Part shown: positions 1 through 5,242 of the stretch, piece by piece | How positions within the stretch are numbered: position 1 is the stretch's first letter | How the letters are laid out: every line of letters begins with the position of its first letter | Origin: an uncultured Clostridia bacterium | GTDB lineage: Bacteria; Bacillota_A; Clostridia; Peptostreptococcales; Anaerovoracaceae | Length of the DNA: 5,895 nt | Reading direction: 5' to 3' | Assembly (NCBI GenBank): GCA_946645735.1 | Contig: CAMPCK010000065.1 | Coordinates: 1-5,895, forward strand | Notes under the pieces: generated by a model | What the model was told of the DNA's origin: nothing | The model's database searches: none | The model's input: only the letters and a program-made list of their open reading frames with translations | Program-made: the position numbers and the translations under genes

Positions 1-90
1 TTTGTATTCCTCACAGATGGCGAATTTAAAGAAAACATATCATTATCACACACAACTCCCGCTTTTCCGGTTTCTATTCATATAACGCGC
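1..90. other. Left edge, no recognisable feature
   Basis: This AT-rich stretch lies downstream of the HxlR gene, which is transcribed leftwards. I see no convincing open reading frame, hairpin terminator or promoter here. A weak CCG/CGG pairing around 59-70 is too short to call a terminator. The stretch could be the 3' untranslated region of the regulator or the flank of a gene outside the window. Confidence 0.5.
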
Positions 91-438
91 TTATTGTTCA
101 TTTTCTCCAAACTCATACTTCTCACACCATTCTCCCAGTTGATCCAGTATAGGTATGAGCTCGTCACACGCCTCCGTTGTCTCATATTCAACGCGGATAG
201 GAACCTCCATATATTCCTTTCTTATGACGAGACCTGCAGCCTCAAGCTCTCTTAAGGCTTTGGCAAGAACTGTATTGGATACCCCGTCCATCCTTCTTCT
301 CAGTTCATTGTATCTTGTAGGCCCTCCGTTATTGAGGGTGCAGATGATCTGCATCTTCCACTTGCCGCCGATGATTTCCATGGAACGGTTCAGGGGGCAT
401 GTCTCCAGACACGGACAATTATAGTGAGTTTCGATCAT
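91..438 (-). CDS. HxlR-family winged-helix transcriptional regulator
   Basis: A 115-residue protein, the usual size for HxlR/MarR-like single-domain regulators. Visible family features are the N-terminal cysteine followed by proline (C14-P15), the IIGGKWKMQII helix at about 22-32, the RYNELRRRMDGVSNTVLAKALRELE helix-turn-helix at about 42-66, and the GLVIRKEY wing at about 69-76, followed by a C-terminal dimerisation helix (about 92-108). Cysteines lie at 8, 10, 14, 33, 91 and 105. Family members such as YodB and HypR sense electrophiles or oxidants through an N-terminal cysteine, so redox sensing is possible but inferred. The start is supported by AGGAG about 9 nt upstream of the ATG at 438. 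The gene is divergent from the LysE-type exporter, which is its most likely target, with autoregulation also likely. The ligand is unknown. Confidence 0.93.
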   Translation of the reverse strand: MIETHYNCPCLETCPLNRSMEIIGGKWKMQIICTLNNGGPTRYNELRRRMDGVSNTVLAKALRELEAAGLVIRKEYMEVPIRVEYETTEACDELIPILDQLGEWCEKYEFGENEQ

Positions 439-474
439 GGTAAGTTTCTCCTAACCTGGTAATAAAAAACTGCG

Positions 475-504
475 TTCTTGTTTTTTGCTTTACGCTATTA
501 TACT
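475..504 (+). promoter_or_regulatory. Putative promoter for the LysE-type exporter
   Basis: TTCTTG (475-480) and TATACT (499-504) are separated by 18 bp and match the sigma-A pattern moderately well. A second TATACT lies at 504-509. Transcription would start near 511, giving a leader of about 80 nt. The -10 box overlaps a TATAAT read on the minus strand, so the two divergent promoters may exclude each other. Assigned by eye only. Confidence 0.35.
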
Positions 505-525
505 ATACTTGTAGCAAAACAAAAG
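497..525 (-). promoter_or_regulatory. Putative promoter for the HxlR regulator
   Basis: On the minus strand a perfect TATAAT lies at 497-502. The -35 element is poor: CTTTTG at 520-525 gives a 17-bp spacer. Transcription would begin near 490, leaving a leader of about 50 nt to the ATG at 438. The box overlaps the exporter's -10 box. Confidence 0.35.
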
Positions 526-531
526 CAAGTA
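506..531. promoter_or_regulatory. Candidate HxlR operator (TACTTG-N14-CAAGTA)
   Basis: TACTTG at 506-511 and CAAGTA at 526-531 form a perfect 6-bp inverted repeat whose outer length of 26 bp suits a winged-helix dimer. It covers the predicted start region of the exporter transcript and the -35 region of the HxlR transcript, so binding could repress both. HxlR-family operators such as those of YodB carry TACT/AGTA-type half-sites, which this resembles. Assignment to this regulator is inferred from position. Confidence 0.4.
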
Positions 532-591
532 CTAATTTATTACCTGCTTTCAAATAGAAACTATTGATTTGTAAAATGAAAGGATAAGATT

Positions 592-1215
592 ATGGGAGCT
601 TTCTTACAGGGGTTTACCGTAGGGCTTGCCTATGTAATGCCCATCGGAGCGCAAAATATTTTCGTCATAAATACCGCCCTTACTCACAAAGCCAGCTATC
701 GCTGGATGACATCTTTTATCGTCATCTTCTTTGACGTGACCATCTCTCTTGCCTGTTTCTACGGAGTCGGCACCATCATGGAGAGCAACAAGTGGCTCCA
801 GCTCATAATTTTGGGCCTCGGATCCCTTATAGTTGTGTGGATCGGCTTCTCCATATTCCGTGACAAAAGCGGCCTCCAGGGTGATCAGGGCAAGGAAGAG
901 CTCCCCGTATTAAAGGTCATAAGCACTGCCTGCGTAGTTACATGGTTCAATCCCCAGGCCTGGATCGACGGCAGCATGATGCTGGGTGCTTTCAGGGTTT
1001 CCATGGATCAGGCAGCGGGCGCCGTATTCATTACAGGCGTGTGTCTTGCCTCCGTCACATGGTGGATCGTGATGCCCACCCTCGTATCTCTTCTCAAATC
1101 GAAGATCAATGATACGGTATTCCGCTGGATCAACATTATCTGCGGACTTATCATTATGGTCTACGGCGTGAAGCTTTTCGTAAACTTCATAAACCTTCTC
1201 AGGGTAATGTTCTGA
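592..1215 (+). CDS. LysE/ArgO-family amino-acid exporter
   Basis: A 207-residue integral membrane protein, the normal length for the LysE/RhtB translocator family, which exports amino acids using the ion gradient. The signature PIGAQNIFVIN at about 17-27 matches the family's P-x-G-P-Q-N motif (here A replaces the usual P). The second conserved region, TWFNPQAWIDG at about 117-127, corresponds to the TW-x-NP segment of ArgO/LysE. About six hydrophobic segments are visible, near 1-25, 38-62, 68-88, 105-135, 140-165 and 175-200. The RBS is GAAAGGA, ending 7 nt before the ATG. LysE and ArgO export lysine and arginine; the substrate here is not settled, although the neighbouring ureohydrolase makes a basic amino acid plausible. 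Control by the divergent HxlR regulator is likely from context, whereas the classical partner of LysE/ArgO is a LysR-type protein. A hairpin terminator begins 13 nt after the stop codon. Confidence 0.92.
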   Translation: MGAFLQGFTVGLAYVMPIGAQNIFVINTALTHKASYRWMTSFIVIFFDVTISLACFYGVGTIMESNKWLQLIILGLGSLIVVWIGFSIFRDKSGLQGDQGKEELPVLKVISTACVVTWFNPQAWIDGSMMLGAFRVSMDQAAGAVFITGVCLASVTWWIVMPTLVSLLKSKINDTVFRWINIICGLIIMVYGVKLFVNFINLLRVMF

Positions 1216-1228
1216 ATAAATCCACTTT

Positions 1229-1252
1229 AAAAGCCGCCGGGAGGCGGCTTTT
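1229..1252. terminator. Bidirectional intrinsic terminator between convergent genes
   Basis: AAAAGCCGCC (1229-1238) pairs perfectly with GGCGGCTTTT (1243-1252) around the 4-nt loop GGGA. The flanking A and T runs serve as the U-tract in either direction. The hairpin sits 13 nt past the exporter stop codon and ends 1 nt before the ureohydrolase stop codon, so it can terminate both genes. Confidence 0.9.
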
Positions 1253-1253
1253 G

Positions 1254-2186
1254 TTATCTGAATTTTACCAGTTTTCCGAGCTTGTCAGCCCATACGCCCC
1301 AGCCTTCTGTGATGAGCTTTCTTCCGGCGTACATGGATGCCAGGGAATCATCAAGGGGAGGCGCGATCTCAACCACGTCGAACCCTATAATGTTAAGTTC
1401 CGTAAACAGCCTCTGGATAAGGGTCATGGCCATTCTGGATGTAAGGCCTCCGAACTGCGGGGTGCCTGTGCCGGCTGCATATGCAGGATCCAGAGCATCT
1501 ATATCAAAAGTAAGGTAAACCTTGCTGAACTTCTTCATCTTTGCGATGCAGTCATCAGCTACTGCATCGATTCCCTCATGATAGCAGTCCCAGGAGGTTT
1601 TGACCTGAAGGTCATGAGTCCTTGAAAACTCGAACTCGTCAGGTTCTATGGAACGGATTCCTATGAAATACAGATTCTTTTCCGATCCTACGTTTTCAAG
1701 CTCCATGGCTCTCTGCTCAGTTGAACCATGGGAGAGAGGATCTCCTTCAAGCTCATAGCTTACATCCATATGCGCGTCAATGTGAATGATGCCGAAGAGT
1801 TCATCAAGAGCTTCATTAATTCCTCTTTCAACAGGGATCGTTACGGAATGGTCTCCGCCTACCATGGTGAAGCGGACTCCCTTTCTCACAAGGTTTGCAA
1901 CATATGCCTGGACCTCACTGAAGATGGTGTCCCTGTCAGTTCCTTCGAAGTTTCCTGCATCCAGTACCCTGAAATCCTTGTAAAAGTCCAGTCTCTCCGT
2001 GCAGGGCGTCGCATGATTCGTATTCGCTCTCAGAAGATCCGGTGCCTGAGCGGCGCCTCCTCTGTAGCTCACTCCTCCGTCATAAGGAATTCCGAAAATA
2101 ACTGCATCCACATCAGTCTCCTTGCTTTCAGGTCTGTTAAGTCCGAACCAGGTCTCCGGCTTAAGGGCGAATTCATTCTTTTTCAT
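1254..2186 (-). CDS. Agmatinase/arginase-superfamily ureohydrolase
   Basis: This enzyme is predicted to hydrolyse a guanidino compound to an amine plus urea at a binuclear manganese (possibly nickel) centre in the cytoplasm. All metal-ligand motifs are visible (310-residue numbering): GGDHS with H113, DAHMD with D137, H139 and D141, and DID with D228 and D230. The second-shell VVEIAPPLD holds E273. DALDPAYAAGTGTPQFGGL (about 230-248) is typical of agmatinases. The loop after DAHMD reads LSHGS (H153) rather than the DHGT of classical SpeB agmatinase, so guanidinobutyrase, guanidinase or another substrate is possible. The start at 2186 is preferred over the ATG at 2201 because AAGGAG lies 5-6 nt before it, while the upstream ATG has no RBS and the RBS would sit inside its coding sequence. 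The gene is divergent from a LysR-type regulator, its probable controller. Confidence 0.93.
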   Translation of the reverse strand: MKKNEFALKPETWFGLNRPESKETDVDAVIFGIPYDGGVSYRGGAAQAPDLLRANTNHATPCTERLDFYKDFRVLDAGNFEGTDRDTIFSEVQAYVANLVRKGVRFTMVGGDHSVTIPVERGINEALDELFGIIHIDAHMDVSYELEGDPLSHGSTEQRAMELENVGSEKNLYFIGIRSIEPDEFEFSRTHDLQVKTSWDCYHEGIDAVADDCIAKMKKFSKVYLTFDIDALDPAYAAGTGTPQFGGLTSRMAMTLIQRLFTELNIIGFDVVEIAPPLDDSLASMYAGRKLITEGWGVWADKLGKLVKFR

Positions 2187-2237
2187 GGCAGTCTCCTTCA
2201 TATATTATATAACGGCTTGTTTTTATCTTCTGAGAAT

Positions 2238-2266
2238 AGTATACTTTCACCAGAACATAAAGTAAA
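2238..2266 (-). promoter_or_regulatory. Putative promoter for the ureohydrolase
   Basis: On the minus strand TTTACT (2261-2266) and TATACT (2238-2243) are 17 bp apart, a good sigma-A arrangement. Transcription would start near 2231 with a leader of about 45 nt. A TATAAT at 2204-2209 is closer, but a start from it would fall within the RBS, so it was not chosen. The TACTTT/AAAGTA half-sites overlap this promoter. Confidence 0.45.
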
Positions 2267-2302
2267 ATTGGTATTATTTTAAATTCTTTAAAGTTTACTT
2301 TA
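2242..2302. promoter_or_regulatory. Candidate LysR operator cluster (three TACTTT half-sites)
   Basis: TACTTT (2242-2247) and AAAGTA (2259-2264) form a perfect inverted repeat with an 11-bp spacer, the interrupted-palindrome shape of LysR-type boxes. The right arm also pairs with a third copy: TAAAGTAAA (2258-2266) is the exact reverse complement of TTTACTTTA (2294-2302), 27 bp apart. The cluster lies between the divergent ureohydrolase and LysR genes, overlapping the ureohydrolase promoter and reaching to 20 bp before the LysR start. That is the expected place for dual control and autoregulation. The binding protein is inferred from position. Confidence 0.45.
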
Positions 2303-2321
2303 ATTTGAGAGGCTTAATAAA

Positions 2322-3200
2322 ATGGAACGATTCAACCCTGACGTCTTTATTAAAATAGCAGAGCTCGGCAGTTACAGAAAGGCAGCAGACGCCCTTGGCT
2401 ATACTCAGGCAGGCATCAAATACATAGTCGATGCCATGGAGGAAGAGGCCGGTCTTAAATTTTTTGCAAGAGAATACGGAGGAGTCACCCTCACCGAAAA
2501 CGGCCGGGAGATCCTGCCCTGGGTAAAGCAGCTCAAGGGCTCCCGGGATTCTCTGGATTCCCGCATAAGGGAACTCGTTCATCTCAGTTCAGGCAAGGTC
2601 AGAATCATGTGCTTCAACAGCCTTCTCGTTTACTGGCTTCCGGAGGTCATTGGAAGGTTCCATGAGGAACATCCGTCTGTAGAAGTAGAGCTCATAGCCT
2701 GTGACAGATTTGATGAAATGGAAGACAAGGTTTACAGCCGCGAGGCGGACCTTGGGTTCTTCCTTCTTCCTGCCAAAAGAGCCCTTGAAACCAGACTGCT
2801 CTCTGAAGAGCCCATGCTCCTTGCAGTATCCCCTGATCATCCGCTGGCTGCTTACGAAAGTATCCCTCCGGAGGTCCTCAGTGAATTCACATATATCGGG
2901 CCGCCCCTTGAATATGATCCGGGCATGCAGAAATTCTTCGGGAGTCACGGAATCCATCCCAAGACAGGCTTCTCAACAGAAAATGACAATGCTGCCCTCG
3001 CCCTTGCGTCCCGCGGCCTTGGTTACTGTGTTTATCCCCGCTTCATGCTTGAAAAATCGCCCTTTGATCTGAAGACTCTGGAGTTCACTGAACCCCTCAG
3101 ATGGAAGTTTGCCATAGGCTGCCGTTCCTTTGACACCTGCTCTGCTGCCGCCAGAGCATTTGTCGGATGTGCCATGTCCCGTGCAAAAAAGAATCTGTGA
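2322..3200 (+). CDS. LysR-type transcriptional regulator
   Basis: A 292-residue protein, the normal length for the family. Residues 1-63 form the winged helix-turn-helix: FIKIAELGSYRKAADALGYTQ is the conserved family start, followed by a recognition helix and the wing FFAREYGGVTLTENGREI. A linker helix (about 65-88) leads into a periplasmic-binding-protein-like effector domain (about 91-290) with VRIMCFNSLLVYWLP, EADLGFFLLP (about 141-150), LLAVSPDHPLA and LASRGLGYCVYP (about 228-239). The recognition helix reads QAGIKYIVDAME, whereas the common form is Q(S/P)AVSRQI..LE. The effector is unknown. The start has GAGAGG 9 nt upstream. The gene is divergent from the ureohydrolase, its most likely target, and lies directly upstream of the amidohydrolase on the same strand with no terminator between, so it may co-transcribe with it. 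Confidence 0.95.
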   Translation: MERFNPDVFIKIAELGSYRKAADALGYTQAGIKYIVDAMEEEAGLKFFAREYGGVTLTENGREILPWVKQLKGSRDSLDSRIRELVHLSSGKVRIMCFNSLLVYWLPEVIGRFHEEHPSVEVELIACDRFDEMEDKVYSREADLGFFLLPAKRALETRLLSEEPMLLAVSPDHPLAAYESIPPEVLSEFTYIGPPLEYDPGMQKFFGSHGIHPKTGFSTENDNAALALASRGLGYCVYPRFMLEKSPFDLKTLEFTEPLRWKFAIGCRSFDTCSAAARAFVGCAMSRAKKNL

Positions 3201-3217
3201 GACTTTATCATTTAGTG

Positions 3218-3223
3218 TATAAT
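3218..3223 (+). promoter_or_regulatory. Possible -10 box upstream of the M20 hydrolase
   Basis: A perfect TATAAT lies in the short LysR-M20 gap. No convincing -35 box stands 16-18 bp upstream, so this is at best a weak or activated promoter. If used, transcription would start near 3230, just past the ATG at 3228, which favours the internal ATG at 3264 as the real start. Confidence 0.3.
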
Positions 3224-3263
3224 ATATATGTTGGAAACGCTTTTGACAGGTAATATAACAGCT

Positions 3264-4460
3264 ATGAAATACACAGAAGAAAAAATACGCGCTCTGGCGG
3301 ATGCCGCCTTCAGAAGAGCCCTTGAAAACAGAAATCATCTTCACATGTATCCTGAGATTTCGGAAGAGGAAACCGGGACCGCAGCCTTTATCTCAGCACG
3401 CCTTAAGGAGCTTGGAATAGAGACCAGAGAAAACATCGCTGGCCACGGAGTTATCGGAACCGTTTACGGAGCTGACCGCACGAAGGCTGTAGCCATCCGG
3501 GCTGATATCGATGCCCTTCCCGTTACGGAGGTCATAGAGTCCCCAATCAAATCCAGAAACCCCGGCGTTATGCACGCCTGCGGCCATGACATGCATACTG
3601 CCATACTCCTCGGAGCTGCCCAGGTATTTAAAGAAATGGAAGAAGAACTTCCCTTCTCCATAAGGCTCATTTTCCAGCCGGCAGAGGAGACCATCGGCGG
3701 GGCTGACAGGATGATAAAGGAAGGAGTGCTTTCGGACCTTAAAGTTGAAAGCATCATAGCTCTTCACGTAGAGCCCAAGTATGACACAGGCATCATCGAG
3801 TTCGTTCCCGGCGTCATGAACGGTGCAATCACGGATTTCCGGGTGACCGTCCACGGCAAGAGCTGCCACGGGGCTCATCCTGACAAGGGAACAGACACCA
3901 TCCCCTGCGCCTGCAACATGGTAATGGCCTATCAGACCCTTCTGACAAGAAGAATCGATCCCGCCCACGGGGCCCTCATAACCACAGGGACCTTCCACTC
4001 AGGAACCAAGGAAAACATCATCTCCGAAAAGACCGAGATGACCGGAACCATCAGAGCCCTTGAGACTGAGGACATGGATCTCCTTATAAAGGAATTCCCT
4101 CTCATGCTGGAATCCATCGCCAAAGGCTACGGCTGCACCGTGGATATCCGCCTTGAACAGAGTTTCCCGAATCTTGTAAACGACGATTCCGTGCTTGATC
4201 CCCTTAAGGACGCCTTCACAGAACTGGCAGGCCCGGAAAAGATAATCGTGAATCCCGTTCCAAGCCTCGGAGGCGATGATTTTGCATATTTCGGACATAT
4301 GGCGCCTTCATGCTTCTATAACATCGGCTGCCACCGTCCGGGAGATCCTCACACCTTCGGTCTCCATGCCGAAGATTTTGACCCGGACGAAAACTGTATG
4401 CTCACAGGCATTCTGACAGAAGTCTTCGGCGTGCTCAAACTTATGGAATATCCGTTCTGA
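3264..4460 (+). CDS. M20-family amidohydrolase (N-acyl-amino-acid hydrolase type)
   Basis: A 398-residue cytoplasmic metallopeptidase-like enzyme of the M20D group (hippurate hydrolase, aminoacylase, IAA-amino-acid hydrolase, N-acetyldiaminopimelate deacetylase relatives), which release an amino acid from an N-acyl or related amide. Visible motifs, numbered from this start: HLHMYPEIS (about 26-34), RADIDALPV (79-87), HACGHDMH with C106 and H108, FQPAEE with E141/E142, ALHVEP with H168, the dimerisation/lid domain with HGKSCHGAHPDKGTD, PSLGGDDFA (about 333-341) and GLHAEDF with H368. All expected metal ligands are present. The longer start at 3228 (410 aa) has no RBS, overlaps a TATAAT and adds unconserved residues; the start at 3264 has only a weak distant AGG, so the choice is moderate. 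The gene follows the LysR gene and precedes a lipoprotein by 18 nt. The substrate is not determinable. Confidence 0.92.
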   Translation: MKYTEEKIRALADAAFRRALENRNHLHMYPEISEEETGTAAFISARLKELGIETRENIAGHGVIGTVYGADRTKAVAIRADIDALPVTEVIESPIKSRNPGVMHACGHDMHTAILLGAAQVFKEMEEELPFSIRLIFQPAEETIGGADRMIKEGVLSDLKVESIIALHVEPKYDTGIIEFVPGVMNGAITDFRVTVHGKSCHGAHPDKGTDTIPCACNMVMAYQTLLTRRIDPAHGALITTGTFHSGTKENIISEKTEMTGTIRALETEDMDLLIKEFPLMLESIAKGYGCTVDIRLEQSFPNLVNDDSVLDPLKDAFTELAGPEKIIVNPVPSLGGDDFAYFGHMAPSCFYNIGCHRPGDPHTFGLHAEDFDPDENCMLTGILTEVFGVLKLMEYPF

Positions 4461-4478
4461 ACCAAAAGGAGGTATTAA

Positions 4479-5102
4479 ATGAAAAAAATATTAAGCCTGC
4501 TCCTCATAACCGTCATGGTCTTTTCCATGGCTTCCTGCGGAGCAAAGGAAGATCAGGGACCCTCTCCCACAGTTACCGTGGATAATTTTCTCAAGGCCAT
4601 AAAGGCACAGGATTTTGAAACAGCTGCCCAGTATTATGAAGGGGACATAAGCGGTCTTGGCATGCTTCAGGAAGAAGATGACCCGGTACTTTCAGGAATC
4701 CTGGGTTCTCTTACAGAGAAGATCCTTGATTTTGAATACACTCTGGATAATGAAGTTATCGAAAAAAATGCAGCCACCGTCGACATCAACTTCAAGACCT
4801 ATGATCTGGGAAAGGTCATGGAGGAGCTCATAAACGGCATCCTTGCGGACGCTTCGGCTCTTAATCTTATGGGACTGGATCAGGAGGAAATGGAAGCTGA
4901 GATCGCAGAGATCCTGGACGTACAGTTTCAGAAAATCATGCAGAACGCTTCCAAGGACAAAACCATAACCGTCACCGTGAATCTCGTAAAGAAAAAGGGT
5001 GTATGGCTTCTCAAGGATCTCACCGATAAAGAAGATTTCATGAACGCTCTTTCAGGAGGCATTATGGAATTCGCCAATGGCATTGAGGATACCATCAGTT
5101 AA
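4479..5102 (+). CDS. Small lipoprotein of unknown function
   Basis: A 207-residue predicted lipoprotein. A lysine-led, leucine-rich signal peptide (1-19) ends in the lipobox MASC, so signal peptidase II should cleave before C20 and the mature protein is anchored on the outer face of the membrane. The mature part begins with a short polar linker, then TVDNFLKAIKAQDFETAAQYY (about 33-53). Together with the C-terminal TVTVNLVKKKGVWLLKDL (about 164-181), this resembles the NTF2-like/DUF4878- or DUF5105-type lipoproteins of Firmicutes; this is recognition by shape, not a family search. The middle is acidic and helical (EEMEAEIAEIL). A near-perfect RBS, AAAGGAGGT (4465-4473), lies 5 nt before the ATG. 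It starts 18 nt after the M20 hydrolase stop, so the two are probably one operon, closed by the terminator at 5117. A role linked to the hydrolase is only suggested by this spacing. Confidence 0.85.
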   Translation: MKKILSLLLITVMVFSMASCGAKEDQGPSPTVTVDNFLKAIKAQDFETAAQYYEGDISGLGMLQEEDDPVLSGILGSLTEKILDFEYTLDNEVIEKNAATVDINFKTYDLGKVMEELINGILADASALNLMGLDQEEMEAEIAEILDVQFQKIMQNASKDKTITVTVNLVKKKGVWLLKDLTDKEDFMNALSGGIMEFANGIEDTIS

Positions 5103-5116
5103 TTATACCGCAGATT

Positions 5117-5145
5117 AACCTCCGGAAATATTCCGGAGGTTTTTT
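5117..5145 (+). terminator. Intrinsic terminator after the lipoprotein gene
   Basis: AACCTCCGGAA (5117-5127) pairs perfectly with TTCCGGAGGTT (5131-5141) around a 3-nt loop, followed by a T-run through 5145. It begins 14 nt after the lipoprotein stop codon and should end the LysR/M20/lipoprotein transcript before the surface-protein gene. Confidence 0.93.
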
Positions 5146-5150
5146 GATAA

Positions 5151-5184
5151 CTTCAAGTTTTCTTCAAGGATTGGGTTATATATT
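5151..5184 (+). promoter_or_regulatory. Tandem CTTCAAG repeat and TATA box: candidate response-regulator promoter
   Basis: CTTCAAG occurs at 5151-5157 and 5162-5168, a direct repeat with an 11-bp period (one helical turn). TATATA/TATATT follows at 5177-5184, 8-10 bp after the second copy. No normal -35 box is present. This geometry matches promoters activated by OmpR/PhoB-family response regulators, whose tandem boxes replace the -35 element. The regulator is not in the window. Confidence 0.5.
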
Positions 5185-5195
5185 AAAACCACAAC

Positions 5196-5238
5196 AAGGA
5201 GATATGCTTCTCCACCCTTTAAACCAAGCAAAGGAGAA
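5196..5238 (+). promoter_or_regulatory. Leader with duplicated RBS and competing pairings
   Basis: AAGGAGA occurs twice, at 5196-5202 and 5231-5237. The second is 5-6 nt before the ATG at 5243 and is the working RBS. TTCTCC (5208-5213) can pair with GGAGA of the first copy (5 bp) or GGAGAA of the second (6 bp). In addition, CCTTT (5216-5220) can pair with AAAGG (5230-5234). The first copy is only 2 nt from an in-frame ATG at 5204, too close for efficient initiation. The stems are short, so a regulatory role is speculative. Confidence 0.25.
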
Positions 5239-5242
5239 CACT

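Larger units (their letters stand above)
458..544. repeat. 9-bp inverted repeat flanking the divergent promoters
   Basis: GGTAATAAA at 458-466 is repeated as its exact reverse complement TTTATTACC at 536-544. The dyad centre near 501 falls on the overlapping -10 boxes between the HxlR and exporter genes. Two widely spaced half-sites around a shared promoter could be a looping or dual-dimer operator. In AT-rich sequence a 9-bp match could also be chance. Confidence 0.35.

Noticed and set aside
155..424. Open frame on the plus strand opposite the HxlR gene
   Set aside because: It is antisense to a clear HxlR protein, has no RBS and no family resemblance.
576..587. Three-codon upstream frame (ATG AAA GGA TAA) overlapping the exporter RBS
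   Set aside because: It has no RBS of its own and arises from the RBS bases; most likely chance.
2204..2209. Minus-strand TATAAT close to the ureohydrolase start
   Set aside because: A transcript from it would begin inside the RBS, so the TTTACT/TATACT pair further upstream is more plausible.
1251..2282. Plus-strand open frames opposite the ureohydrolase
   Set aside because: They lie antisense to a gene with all catalytic motifs intact and show no recognisable protein features.
3243..3248. Perfect TTGACA as a -35 box before the M20 start
   Set aside because: No -10 box follows at 16-18 bp; that position is already coding sequence.
2295..3344. Minus-strand and alternate-frame open frames over the LysR gene and the M20 start
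   Set aside because: These are shadows of strong coding sequences with no RBS or domain signal.
3393..4298. Minus-strand open frames opposite the M20 hydrolase
   Set aside because: They are antisense to conserved metal-binding motifs; composition is that of reversed coding sequence.
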